From contig JAGATQ010000039.1 of the NCBI GenBank assembly GCA_017621205.1, forward strand, positions 124,001-188,000: a stretch of DNA of 64,000 bases, given 5' to 3'. Positions 50,631-59,309 of this stretch are shown in pieces; position 1 is the stretch's first letter, and each line of letters starts with the position of its first letter. The DNA is from Lachnospira sp. GTDB taxonomy: Bacteria > Bacillota > Clostridia > Lachnospirales > Lachnospiraceae. Position numbers and translations under genes: made by a program. Under the pieces are notes generated by a model. It ran no database searches. It was not told the DNA's origin and was given only the letters and a program-made list of their open reading frames with translations.

Positions 50631-51767
50631 TTGAAGGCGAAAAGGAAACATCAATTCGTAAAATGTGTATATGTCTTTTTTCTTTCCTTACTCTTTATAG
50701 GCTCCATAGGAGGATGGGGGTATCAGTCTGTTTTATTCTGGCAGAATAATGAGCCGAAAACGAATGCGAAGGATACTACCGTAGAGGCACTTCATAGCCT
50801 TAATGTTTTGGAGCTTTCCCTGATTGGATACCCGGTGCTAAAAAAATCTTTTCAGCATTATGAAGGTGAGCTTGATAAAGGAACCTATTTGATTCCAGGG
50901 TTGAATGCTACGAGAACAATGCGGGCGGGAACGGATGATATTTGTACTAATATGGTGCCGCAAAGTGTCTGTGTGGTAGAGGATTATCTTTTAATTGGGG
51001 CATACTGTCATACGAGGAAGCATTACTCGGTGATTTATGTGTTAGATAAGTATACCGGAGCATATGTCAAGACCATTGTGCTCCCGGGACGGCATCATGT
51101 AGGTGGAATTGCTTACGACAAAATACATCAGCGTATATGGGTGTCCTGTTACCAAAAGAGAGCACAGGCCAATTCCTTTACCTTATCGCAGCTTAGGGCG
51201 TATAATTATCGCTATGCCAGACGTCCCATTGGATTTACGGAGATAGAGGATTTATATACGATTCCGAGAGATTCTTTTATGGCGTATTATAATGGATATT
51301 TGTACATTGGATATTTTCAAGTAAGCAATGATAGTATTTTGCAGAAGTTTAAGATTGCAGCAGATGGGTCCTTGGAGAGAGTCAATAGCTCAAGATATCA
51401 GGAGCATTATGGGGCCGGACTGCCAAGAGAAATTGCGGTTCCGGTAAATGTTTCTGCTATTTCCAGTAAAGTGCAGGGAATTGTGTTTACGGAATACAGA
51501 ATGTATATTACAGAATCGTATGGTATTATGCCTTCGAAGCTTGCCAAGTTTTCCATTATACAGGATGAGGAGAAGAATCAGAATTATACCAATGAGAATG
51601 CAATTAGTATTATTAATATGCCCCAGAAGCTGGAACAGATTGCCGTGGATGGAGAGGACATGTATATGATATATGAATCGGCATCCTATTCTTACCGTTA
51701 TTATTCTTTTCCGAGTATAGACCGGATTATTAAGATGAAGGTTGCAGATGTGGATGATTATGAATAA
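50631..51767 (+). CDS. Membrane-anchored exported protein with propeller-like repeats
   Basis: Protein of 378 residues starting at TTG 50631 after GGGAGG. An N-terminal signal anchor (about 8-30) leads to an extracytoplasmic domain of strand-rich repeats: YLLIGAYCHTRKHYSVIYVLDKYTGAYV (parts), HVGGIAYDKIHQRIWVSCY and YNGYLYIGYF read like blades of a beta-propeller. No catalytic motif is recognised. It overlaps the open frame that leads into mntP, suggesting co-transcription. Confidence 0.65.
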   Translation: MKAKRKHQFVKCVYVFFLSLLFIGSIGGWGYQSVLFWQNNEPKTNAKDTTVEALHSLNVLELSLIGYPVLKKSFQHYEGELDKGTYLIPGLNATRTMRAGTDDICTNMVPQSVCVVEDYLLIGAYCHTRKHYSVIYVLDKYTGAYVKTIVLPGRHHVGGIAYDKIHQRIWVSCYQKRAQANSFTLSQLRAYNYRYARRPIGFTEIEDLYTIPRDSFMAYYNGYLYIGYFQVSNDSILQKFKIAADGSLERVNSSRYQEHYGAGLPREIAVPVNVSAISSKVQGIVFTEYRMYITESYGIMPSKLAKFSIIQDEEKNQNYTNENAISIINMPQKLEQIAVDGEDMYMIYESASYSYRYYSFPSIDRIIKMKVADVDDYE

Positions 51768-51800
51768 CAGGTTTCGCAAATACTATTTAATGACATATAA

Positions 51801-51830
51801 GGAGGATACAGGTTTGGAGGATACAGGTTT
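51801..51830 (+). repeat. Tandem duplication of the mntP ribosome site and start codon
   Basis: GGAGGATACAGGTTT occurs twice in a row (51801-51815 and 51816-51830). Each unit holds a ribosome site GGAGG followed 8 bases later by a TTG codon (51814 and 51829), both in the mntP frame. Confidence 0.85.
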
Positions 51831-52392
51831 GGGATTGATTGAATTATTTTTGCTGGCGGTGGGACTTTCTATGGATGCCTTTGCAGTTTCCATCTGTAAA
51901 GGATTATCTGTTCAAGAATTGAAGATAAAGGATGTATTGCTGGTGGGCTTATATTTTGGCGGATTTCAGGCATTCATGCCGGTAATTGGGTATTTTGCCG
52001 GAAGTAGTTTTGCAGAAATGATTTCTTCCTTTGACCATTGGGTGGTGTTTGTATTACTGCTGTTCATTGGTGGCAATATGATTAAGGAAGCCTTTGGAGA
52101 GAACGAAGAGTTAAATCCATCCTTTGATGTTAAGACGATGCTTTTGCTGGCGATTGCCACCAGTATCGATGCACTGGCGGTAGGTGTTTCCTTTGCCTTT
52201 TTAAAGGTAAATATTTTTCATGCCGCAGCGTTTATTGGTGTTACTACCTTTATTTGTTCACTGATAGGAATCAAGGTTGGCAACCTTTTTGGTTCTAAAT
52301 ATAAAGCGAAGGCAGAGATTGCTGGGGGAATTATATTGATTTTTATTGGGTGTAAGGTGCTTTTGGAGCATTTGGGGGTGATTCAGTTTTAA
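51829..52392 (+). CDS. mntP: Manganese efflux pump MntP
   Basis: Integral membrane protein of 187 residues exporting Mn(II). Two homologous halves of three helices each contain the acidic motifs LSMDAFAVSICKG (about 11-23) and TSIDALAVGVSF (about 118-129), the MntP/DUF204 signature. Start assigned to TTG 51829, giving MGLIELFLLAVGLSMDAF, which aligns with the family N-terminus; TTG 51814 would add 5 residues and is equally supported by its own GGAGG. A longer reading from 51742 overlaps the upstream gene and is unlikely. Usual yybP-ykoY riboswitch is absent. Confidence 0.9.
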   Translation: MGLIELFLLAVGLSMDAFAVSICKGLSVQELKIKDVLLVGLYFGGFQAFMPVIGYFAGSSFAEMISSFDHWVVFVLLLFIGGNMIKEAFGENEELNPSFDVKTMLLLAIATSIDALAVGVSFAFLKVNIFHAAAFIGVTTFICSLIGIKVGNLFGSKYKAKAEIAGGIILIFIGCKVLLEHLGVIQF

Positions 52393-52419
52393 GTGTTAAA
52401 TAATAAATAGATTAGGGAT

Positions 52420-52656
52420 GACATATTACAGAAATGCACCATAGATTTATTCCGTTGTCCGAAAATAAGAATTTCTATGATATTTCCATGAAGGGAATTG
52501 TATCTTACGCAACCGACACAAATTCGCCATCCATGGCTCAATTGTGTCTTTTCGAGGCATTCGGCCTCGAAATTGCTGTATGATAGAACGGAAATATCAA
52601 GAAATTCTAATTTTCTTCCAAAGTCATAAATCTATCGTGCATTTCTGTAATATGCC
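52420..52656 (-). repeat. Structured element copy 5 (solitary)
   Basis: 237 bp, minus orientation. Outer arms GGCATATTACAGAAATGCAC and a complementary partner with two mismatches pair over about 28 bp; AATAAAT (52402-52408) with ATTTATT (52664-52670) extends the helix. Internal blocks: TGACTTTGGAA, hairpin CGAGGC...GCCTCG in place of CGGGAC...GTCCCG, GACACAA...TTGTGTC around GAGCCATGGATGGCGA, GTCGGTTGCGTAA and GGACAACGGAATAAA. It lies between the convergent mntP and dus genes and no second copy is adjacent. Confidence 0.9.
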
Positions 52657-52691
52657 GACGCTAATTTATTCCTTTATTTCTCAATTATCTA

Positions 52692-53663
52692 TTAAAATGT
52701 TATATCAGTATATATTTCATATTGGGAGAAAATGCTATTAACTGCCGCTTCGTATTCCATATAATGATTCGACTTCTTAATCTTTTTAAGCTCTTTATTG
52801 GCATCGGGAAACAAAGCCCCAATATAAAACCAGAGCTCCTTCATCTTAAAAAGAACATCCCGCTCCCCATTCATTTCCCCTTGATACCCTTTGTAAAGCA
52901 GATTGTGATACTCTTTGAGCATGGACAGGGTAAGCCCCTGCTTGTTTTGGATATCCATGAGCAAAGCGGGATTGGCAAGAATGCCACGTCCTAACATGAC
53001 TGCGGGGGTGTCGGGAAATTCCTTGATAAACTTCTGGTAGTCGTTTTTGGAGAACAGATTACCGTTATAGCAAATCGGATGTTCGCTGTTAACAAGGGCA
53101 TAGGCAAAGGCACAAAGGTCTGGCCTGTTGTTGTAAAAATCCTCCTGTACCCGTGGGTGTAATATAATTTCGGAAAGTGGATGGGCGTTGAATACCTTTA
53201 ATATATCCGGGAATTCATCAGAGAAGGAGATGCCAAGCCGGGATTTAACCGAAAGGCGGATATCCCGAAGTGCTGGTTCTCCTTCCATGTGCTTGAAAAC
53301 CTCGTTGAAAAACCGGTCGAGCAACCGTGGTTCATCTAAAAATCCTGCTCCCTTCCCCTTAGTAACAACAGTGGGGGAGGGGCAGCCGAGGTTTAAATTG
53401 ATTTCCTGATAACCAAGCCCGTGAAGAATGCGGACTACCTCTAAAAAAGGTTCTGATCTGTTCGCCATAAGCTGTGGTACAGTGTACATGCCCAGATTAT
53501 TTTCCGGGGCAACATCTTTTTTCTCACGGGTACGCATTCCGCGCTTCTGGCTGGGAGAAATAAAAGGTGTAAAGTATTTGTCCATGGCGGGAAAAAGAGC
53601 GTGATAAGCATTTCGGTAGACATAGCCTGTTAATCCCTCCATGGGAGCTAGGTAAAATTTCAT
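52692..53663 (-). CDS. dus: tRNA-dihydrouridine synthase family protein
   Basis: FMN-dependent reductase of uridine in the tRNA D-loop, 323 residues. N-terminal FMN-barrel block LAPMEGLTGYVYR, catalytic Cys in EINLNLGCPSPTVVTKGKGAG (about 92-112; Cys about 98), KSRLGIS for phosphate/FMN and CYNGNLF with MLGRGILANP. Which uridine it modifies cannot be told. It lies 12 bp after the epimerase gene on the same strand. Confidence 0.92.
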   Translation of the reverse strand: MKFYLAPMEGLTGYVYRNAYHALFPAMDKYFTPFISPSQKRGMRTREKKDVAPENNLGMYTVPQLMANRSEPFLEVVRILHGLGYQEINLNLGCPSPTVVTKGKGAGFLDEPRLLDRFFNEVFKHMEGEPALRDIRLSVKSRLGISFSDEFPDILKVFNAHPLSEIILHPRVQEDFYNNRPDLCAFAYALVNSEHPICYNGNLFSKNDYQKFIKEFPDTPAVMLGRGILANPALLMDIQNKQGLTLSMLKEYHNLLYKGYQGEMNGERDVLFKMKELWFYIGALFPDANKELKKIKKSNHYMEYEAAVNSIFSQYEIYTDITF

Positions 53664-53675
53664 GATAGACTCCTT

Positions 53676-54572
53676 TTATAAGTGGCTGTCAATGTATTCT
53701 AGAAATGGTTTTTTGTTGACTTGGTCTGAATGATTGATATACCAAGCAAGTGATTCCTTTAATCCTGTGTATAATGTTGTCACATTTTCCAACAGTTCAT
53801 ATTGTTTTGTGACATCGAGGTAATATTCATAGTTATAAAAGCTAAAATAATTTCTTTGTTCCGTATCATCAGAAACATTTACAAATTCGGCCTGTTTGCC
53901 CACAACATCATAGCAGAGTGTAACCCAATCACGAATGGATATGGTTTCTTTATTACCGACATTAAAAATATGTTCGGTTGGTTTATTTTCCAGAAGAATA
54001 TCAATTAATTTGCATAAATCATGTATGTGGAAAAATTGTAGTTTCATTTGTCCATCTTTGGGTAGATAGAATGGTCTGTCTGCTAACGCACAGTCAAAAA
54101 CAAATGCTTCCCGATAAACATTATTCATCGGTCCATATAAATACGGAGGCCTAAGAATATAGGCACTTAAATTCCTTTTTAATAAAGCTTCCTCCGCTTC
54201 TATTTTGTCAGTTCCATATTTGCCCCAATATTTGTTAACAGCCAACAAGGAATCTTCTTTAAAAGGTTGTACACCATATTCAGGATAGACGGCACTTGAG
54301 CTAATGAAAATATATTCCTCATAGCTGTCTAAGGCATCCAGCAATAATTCGACATCCTTCGACGTATATGCGGTATCAATGACAGCATCAAAATGAAGTG
54401 AGCGAAGTGCGGCTCCTATATGATGTCGGTCTGCCTGGATAAGATGTACTCCCTTGGATTGTTCCCTCGTATTTCGGTTGAGTACATATACTTCATATCC
54501 CTTTGCGACATAATACTCTGCAATGTATCTGCTCACAAACACTGTCCCACCGGTTATAAGTACTTTTTTCAT
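53676..54572 (-). CDS. NAD-dependent epimerase/dehydratase family protein
   Basis: Extended short-chain dehydrogenase of 298 residues. The N-terminal dinucleotide motif VLITGGTVFVSRYIA has the TGGT start but Ser where most members have Gly. SSSAVYPEYG (about 100) and the catalytic YxxxK as YGTDK (about 130-134) are present; LRPPYLYGPMN is the substrate-loop block. Substrate may be a nucleotide sugar; not defined. The ATG at 54572 follows AAAAGGAGA; the longer frame from 54608 adds a basic tail without a site. Confidence 0.85.
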   Translation of the reverse strand: MKKVLITGGTVFVSRYIAEYYVAKGYEVYVLNRNTREQSKGVHLIQADRHHIGAALRSLHFDAVIDTAYTSKDVELLLDALDSYEEYIFISSSAVYPEYGVQPFKEDSLLAVNKYWGKYGTDKIEAEEALLKRNLSAYILRPPYLYGPMNNVYREAFVFDCALADRPFYLPKDGQMKLQFFHIHDLCKLIDILLENKPTEHIFNVGNKETISIRDWVTLCYDVVGKQAEFVNVSDDTEQRNYFSFYNYEYYLDVTKQYELLENVTTLYTGLKESLAWYINHSDQVNKKPFLEYIDSHL

Positions 54573-54674
54573 GATAGCTCTCCTTTTGGTTGTATTTTTG
54601 TTTCGCAATTATCTAGTATGAATAGTTTAAATGATATCTCTTATATTGGCAAGTTTTATGTTATGGATTGGTTC

Positions 54675-54703
54675 TTGTCGAATATGTCGAATTTTGTTAT
54701 ACT
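54675..54703 (+). promoter_or_regulatory. Predicted promoter of the Nudix gene
   Basis: TTGTCG (54675-54680), 17-bp spacer, TATACT (54698-54703), about 37 bp before the start. Confidence 0.5.
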
Positions 54704-54739
54704 GTTTACAATAAAAAAGACAGAGGAGTATAACATACC

Positions 54740-55231
54740 ATGGAGCTTACGACGCTTTGTTACTTAGAAGAGGATGGAAAGTATTTGATGATGCACCGGA
54801 TTAAGAAGAAAGAGGACATTAATCAGGGTAAATGGATTGGTGTGGGTGGACATTTTGAGTTTCAGGAGAGTCCGGAAGAGTGTATCTGCCGGGAAGTGTT
54901 AGAGGAGACGGGTCTTCACCTGCTGGATTATCAATATCGTGGTCTTGTTACCTTTGTTTACAATGACCATGATGCGGAATATATGAGCCTGTTTACGGCA
55001 ACGAAGTGGAGGGGGAGCCTGACAGACTGTGAGGAAGGCGTGCTGGAATGGATTCCAAAGGATGAGATAGAAAAGTTAAATCTTTGGGCGGGAGATAGAA
55101 TTTTTTTGAAGCTGCTAGCCCATAGGAATTCTTTTTTTTCTTTAAAGCTGGTTTATCAGGATGATGATTTGACGGGAGCATGGCTTGATGGTGAAAAGCT
55201 GGTTATGCGGGATGGCATGTACGAAGTTTGA
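54740..55231 (+). CDS. Nudix hydrolase (8-oxo-dGTP diphosphatase-like)
   Basis: Protein of 163 residues. The Nudix box runs from GGHFEFQES (about 34-42) to CREVLEETGLHL (about 50-61), with all G-x5-E-x7-REVxEExG positions present. N-terminal LCYLEEDGKYLMMHRIKKKED is typical for MutT/NUDT1-like 8-oxo-dGTP or related nucleotide hydrolases. AGAGGAG precedes the ATG. Confidence 0.9.
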   Translation: MELTTLCYLEEDGKYLMMHRIKKKEDINQGKWIGVGGHFEFQESPEECICREVLEETGLHLLDYQYRGLVTFVYNDHDAEYMSLFTATKWRGSLTDCEEGVLEWIPKDEIEKLNLWAGDRIFLKLLAHRNSFFSLKLVYQDDDLTGAWLDGEKLVMRDGMYEV

Positions 55232-55295
55232 GGTTATGAAATAAAACAAAGCATAATATTATGTTAATAAACAGATAGAAAAGAGAAGAAAACAG

Positions 55296-57164
55296 ATGAG
55301 AAAACTTTGGAATGATTGGCGTCTAAAGCGGGCGGTGCTTGTACTTTTAGGGGCTTTTATTATGGTAGTGTTTATGCAGTATACAGCCCATGGACAATTT
55401 AGTGCAGTGGTAAAGTGGCTTGCTCACGCACCGATGTATGTTGTGTTGACAACGGTGGGCGTGGGTGGTATTTATTACATATTTGCCAGTGGATTCAATT
55501 ATTTTATTGCGACGATAATTATGGCGCTGATTTCGTGGGTATGGGGAAGCATTAATTATTTAAAATATACGATGCGTTCTGAGTATGTAACTGCGGATGA
55601 TGTGATTTCTTTCTTTAGGGGGGAGCTGACTTTTACAAAGGAAGATGTGACACTTTCCCGCCACTTATTTTACTATGGTCTGGTAATTGTGGTATTGCTG
55701 TTGTTTTCTTATGTTATGCAGTATTTTTTTGCAAAAAAGCGGGGGTTCAAGGCGAAACTAAAGGCACGTATGTTACATATTGTTTTAGGAATACTGGCAA
55801 TTGGATTGGTAGGAGGGATTACATATTTTTCTGAAAATCTGGATGATTATATGGGAGACGCTGAGAAGCTGGAGGTCAAATATGGCTTGTTGTTATCATT
55901 TATTCCCAATAACACGCTGCCACATCTGGTTTCTACTGCAGACTACACTCCTTTGTTTGATGGAGAGTATGTGAGAACGGGTTATGAGTCCGTAAAGGAC
56001 ATTGATGGTACGGCATCGAATACGTTAACTCCTGCAAATGCACAAAAGAAACCGAATATTATTGTGATTATGAGTGAATCTCTTTATGATACTGACCATT
56101 TTGACAATGTAAAGGTGGATAAGAATCCGATGGCGGTGATGCATGAGATTCAGCAGGAATATGGAGGAGGGTCGCTGGCTGTAGATATTTTTGGCGGAGG
56201 GACGGCGAATACGGAGTATGAGTTTTTGACAGGGCTTGGACATAAATATTTTGCCAGTAACCTGATGTACAACAATTGTATTAAGGATGGACATCCTTCC
56301 ATGGTATCCTATATGAAGCAGATGGGCTATTACACGGTGGCGATTCATCCCTATAATGCTGCCTTCTTTCATCGGCAGGAGGTGTATGATGCCTTTGGCT
56401 TTGATGAGACCTATTTCCGGGAGAACATGACCTATACGGATGATTTATTTGATGTTAACATCTCGGATTATAGCCTGACAAAGGAGATTATTGAAAAATA
56501 TGAACAGAATAAGGATAGGGGAGAGAAGCCGTGGTTTAGCTTTAATGTGTCAGTGGGGGCACATAAGCCCTGTTTGGATTATGATAAGGGAGAACCCTAT
56601 GAATATACCAAAAAGGTGACCGCCCTGCCCAAGAATGGTAATTTTAATTACCATGCCTCTATGGATATCAGACGGTATTATTCCGCTGTGTATGATGCCA
56701 ATGAGGCATTTGGACAGCTTGTGGAGTATTTTGATAAGGTGGAGGAGCCCACAGTAATCCTATTGTTTGGCGACCATGCCCCTCCTTTGACAGATTTGGC
56801 ATATGATGAGATAACAACGAAGGATTTGTCTGAGGAGGAATTATATCAGACGCCAGTAGTCTGCTGGAATAATTTTGGTTTGGAGAAGTTTCAGGTGGAT
56901 AATATGAATCCCAATTATTTGTCGGCTGTATTTTTGTCCTATCTGGATTTTCCACTGCCAAAGGCATGTGTCTATAACCAGAATTTATTGAAATACTGGT
57001 ATCATACCAATACGAAAAAATGTGTCAGGGATACAAAAGGACAGATAATTAAGGAATTTGATGAGGAGGAGCTTTATACAGAAAAGGCAAGTCTGATGAT
57101 GTATCAGAATGCGTTGGAGCAAAAAGATGACGTAAAGGATATATGGGATGTTCCTGAAAAATGA
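55296..57164 (+). CDS. LTA synthase-like sulfatase-fold membrane enzyme
   Basis: Protein of 622 residues: five membrane helices in the first 190 residues (about 13-28, 43-66, 70-88, 118-140, 155-178), then an extracellular alkaline-phosphatase/sulfatase-fold domain. Metal and catalytic positions are seen in IIVIMSESLYD (Glu about 263), FGGGTANTEYEFLTG (Thr about 307) and LLFGDHAPPL (Asp-His about 490-491). LtaS-type enzymes transfer phosphoglycerol to lipoteichoic acid or glycans. The enzyme's product in this organism is inferred only from the family. Stop codon lies in a terminator hairpin shared with the opposite gene. Confidence 0.88.
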   Translation: MRKLWNDWRLKRAVLVLLGAFIMVVFMQYTAHGQFSAVVKWLAHAPMYVVLTTVGVGGIYYIFASGFNYFIATIIMALISWVWGSINYLKYTMRSEYVTADDVISFFRGELTFTKEDVTLSRHLFYYGLVIVVLLLFSYVMQYFFAKKRGFKAKLKARMLHIVLGILAIGLVGGITYFSENLDDYMGDAEKLEVKYGLLLSFIPNNTLPHLVSTADYTPLFDGEYVRTGYESVKDIDGTASNTLTPANAQKKPNIIVIMSESLYDTDHFDNVKVDKNPMAVMHEIQQEYGGGSLAVDIFGGGTANTEYEFLTGLGHKYFASNLMYNNCIKDGHPSMVSYMKQMGYYTVAIHPYNAAFFHRQEVYDAFGFDETYFRENMTYTDDLFDVNISDYSLTKEIIEKYEQNKDRGEKPWFSFNVSVGAHKPCLDYDKGEPYEYTKKVTALPKNGNFNYHASMDIRRYYSAVYDANEAFGQLVEYFDKVEEPTVILLFGDHAPPLTDLAYDEITTKDLSEEELYQTPVVCWNNFGLEKFQVDNMNPNYLSAVFLSYLDFPLPKACVYNQNLLKYWYHTNTKKCVRDTKGQIIKEFDEEELYTEKASLMMYQNALEQKDDVKDIWDVPEK

Positions 57165-57183
57165 GCTGGCATTATGCCAGCTC
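57155..57183 (-). terminator. Terminator of the ABC-F gene, overlapping the sulfatase stop codon
   Basis: GAGCTGGCA (57163-57171) pairs with TGCCAGCTC (57175-57183), a 9-bp perfect stem with a 3-base loop. On the minus strand it is followed by ATTTTTC, so it ends the ABC-F transcript; on the plus strand the T-run is poor. Confidence 0.75.
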
Positions 57184-59115
57184 TTCCCATTTATCATATA
57201 AAATGCTAAGCTGTTCGCTTGTTTTTGCATGCTCTGTAGAGAGAGAGGTTAATTCTAAAGCATTACTTGCAATATCGGGATTTTGCATTTGTTCCTCTAT
57301 ATTGTGTAAGAGTTGTTCTAATTCCTCAATCTGCTGTTCCAGCTTTTTTAAATCGTTCTCTTTTTTGCGTTGCTTTGCCTGTTCCTCTTTTCTGTTTTTC
57401 CAGTCTTGCTTGCTGGTCGTCTGGGCGGCAGGGGCAGTGATGTCTGGTTTTTGTCTATTGTTGGTGCTTTGGGCATCAAAAGCATTATTATTTTGTGCTG
57501 TGGACAATGCTTCTGCTTTTTTTTGCATATAGTAATCATAATTTCCTTTGTACTCGGTAAGCTGCTGCTTGTCTAGCTCCAGAATCCTTGTGGCGGTCTG
57601 GTTGACAAAGTATCGGTCGTGGGACACATAAAATACGGTTCCGGTGTATTCCTTCAATGCATCCTCAAGAATCTCCTTGGAATAGACATCCAAATGGTTG
57701 GTTGGCTCGTCAAGAATAAGGAAATTAGCGTTGCTAAGCATAAGCCGTGCCAGACTTAGTCTGCCACGTTCTCCTCCGCTTAGGGAGGAAACGGTCTTAA
57801 ACACATCGTCCCCGGTAAATAAAAATGCTGCTAATACATTGCGGATGCGTGTGTTGGTGAGATCCGGATAGGCGTCGGAAAGTTCCTCGAATATCGTGTT
57901 GCTTTCGGTAAAGAGCTGCTGTGCCTGGTCATAATACCCGACCTTCACCTTAGCACCTAACAGCACCCTTCCGCTATCGGCATGAAGCTGTTTATTAATA
58001 ATTTTTAAAATGGTAGTTTTTCCGGTTCCGTTTTGTCCGATTAAGGCCACCTTTTCTCCACGCTTAATTTCAAAGGAGGTATCCGAAAACAATGTGTTTC
58101 CATCAAAGCTTTTGGAAAGCTCAGTAACACTTAGTACATCATTGCCGCTTAGAATGCTTGGTTCCAGAGTGAGGCGCATGCTGGCATTCACTTCCTTCGG
58201 TTTGTCCAGGCGTTCTATTTTATCGAGTGCCTTTACCCGGCTTTCTGCTCGTTTTATAGATTTCTCCCGGTTGAATTGACGAAGCTTCTCAATTACTTCT
58301 TCCTGATGCTTGATTTCCCTTTGCTGGTTCAGATAGGCCTTTACCTGTTCCTTACGCTGTGCGGCTTTTTTGTTAGCATACTGTGTATAGTTCCCTTGGA
58401 ATACACTTACCTTGCCAAATTCTAAATCTACGACTTTCGTTACGACCCGGTTTAGGAAGTAACGGTCGTGGCTGATTATAAGTACCGCTCCTTTGTAGGA
58501 GGATAGAAATTGTTCGAGCCAGTTGATGGAGGCAATATCTAAGTGATTGGTAGGCTCGTCTAACAAAATAATATCCGGATGGGAGAGCAGCAGCCTTCCG
58601 AGTGCCACTCTGGTACGCTGTCCGCCGGAAAGCAGGCTGATATCTTTTTGAAAATCCTCTTGGGTAAACTGTAACCCCTTTAATACCCCGGTGATTTCGC
58701 TTTTGGCACTATATCCGTCTAAATTCTCGTATTCCTGCGTGATGCGGGCATAGCGGTTCATAAGCTGGTCTAATTCGTCTCCGGTCTTGCCCTTCATAAT
58801 CTGTTCCGTCTGGCGGATTTGGGATTCCAGCTCAAAGACATGTTTTTTGGCATCCTCCATCGCTTCATAGATTGTCATGTTGATATCATAGTCCGGCTGC
58901 TGTGAGAGATATCCAATTGTTGCGTTTTTAGCAAGCTGGATGGTTCCCGCATCCGGTTTAAGCTCCCCCATAATAATTTTAAAAAGCGTAGATTTGCCTG
59001 CACCATTTACTCCAACGAGTGCCGCCTTTTCCTTTTCTTCAATGTGAAAATTAACCTTATCTAAGATAACCTTGTCCCCAAAGGACTTGTCTATATTCTG
59101 GCATGCTAATATCAT
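57172..59115 (-). CDS. ABC-F family ATP-binding protein
   Basis: Cytoplasmic protein of 647 residues with two ABC domains and no membrane part. Walker A GVNGAGKSTL (about 35-44) and GQNGTGKTTI (about 354-363), signatures LSGGQRTRVALGRLL and LSGGERGRLSLARLM, both with LLDEPTNHLD or ILDEPTNHLD. The linker (about 240-310) is basic and the C-terminus (about 530-647) is a coiled coil (KENDLKKLEQQIEELEQLL). It resembles the Uup/YdiF/EttA group acting on the ribosome or on resistance. It has its own C-terminal extension typical of YdiF/Uup. Confidence 0.92.
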   Translation of the reverse strand: MILACQNIDKSFGDKVILDKVNFHIEEKEKAALVGVNGAGKSTLFKIIMGELKPDAGTIQLAKNATIGYLSQQPDYDINMTIYEAMEDAKKHVFELESQIRQTEQIMKGKTGDELDQLMNRYARITQEYENLDGYSAKSEITGVLKGLQFTQEDFQKDISLLSGGQRTRVALGRLLLSHPDIILLDEPTNHLDIASINWLEQFLSSYKGAVLIISHDRYFLNRVVTKVVDLEFGKVSVFQGNYTQYANKKAAQRKEQVKAYLNQQREIKHQEEVIEKLRQFNREKSIKRAESRVKALDKIERLDKPKEVNASMRLTLEPSILSGNDVLSVTELSKSFDGNTLFSDTSFEIKRGEKVALIGQNGTGKTTILKIINKQLHADSGRVLLGAKVKVGYYDQAQQLFTESNTIFEELSDAYPDLTNTRIRNVLAAFLFTGDDVFKTVSSLSGGERGRLSLARLMLSNANFLILDEPTNHLDVYSKEILEDALKEYTGTVFYVSHDRYFVNQTATRILELDKQQLTEYKGNYDYYMQKKAEALSTAQNNNAFDAQSTNNRQKPDITAPAAQTTSKQDWKNRKEEQAKQRKKENDLKKLEQQIEELEQLLHNIEEQMQNPDIASNALELTSLSTEHAKTSEQLSILYDKWEELA

Positions 59116-59191
59116 GTTCCTTCTCCTTACATTTGTGATTATGACCTTGTATCATCATATATAATTTTTGTCATTTTCTCAAGTCATTTGT

Positions 59192-59220
59192 TTGACAGTT
59201 TCTTAACAAAGTTTTATAAT
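59192..59220 (+). promoter_or_regulatory. Consensus promoter of rex with a Rex-like operator
   Basis: TTGACA (59192-59197), 17-bp spacer, TATAAT (59215-59220). The 18-bp TTGACAGTTTCTTAACAA (59192-59209) has the complete right half TTAACAA of the clostridial Rex site TTGTTAA-N4-TTAACAA and a partial left half, so autorepression is likely. Confidence 0.7.
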
Positions 59221-59309
59221 ATGAATTATTAGGATTACACGAGCACAGAGTGCGAAGTAATCCGTATATCATTTTTTGTTTTTAAAGCATAGATGGAGTG
59301 TGAAACGCT

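Noticed and set aside
51742-51813. Longer start for mntP inside the upstream gene
   Set aside because: It would add a polar N-terminus not found in MntP; the duplicated GGAGG-TTG signals lie right before the family start.
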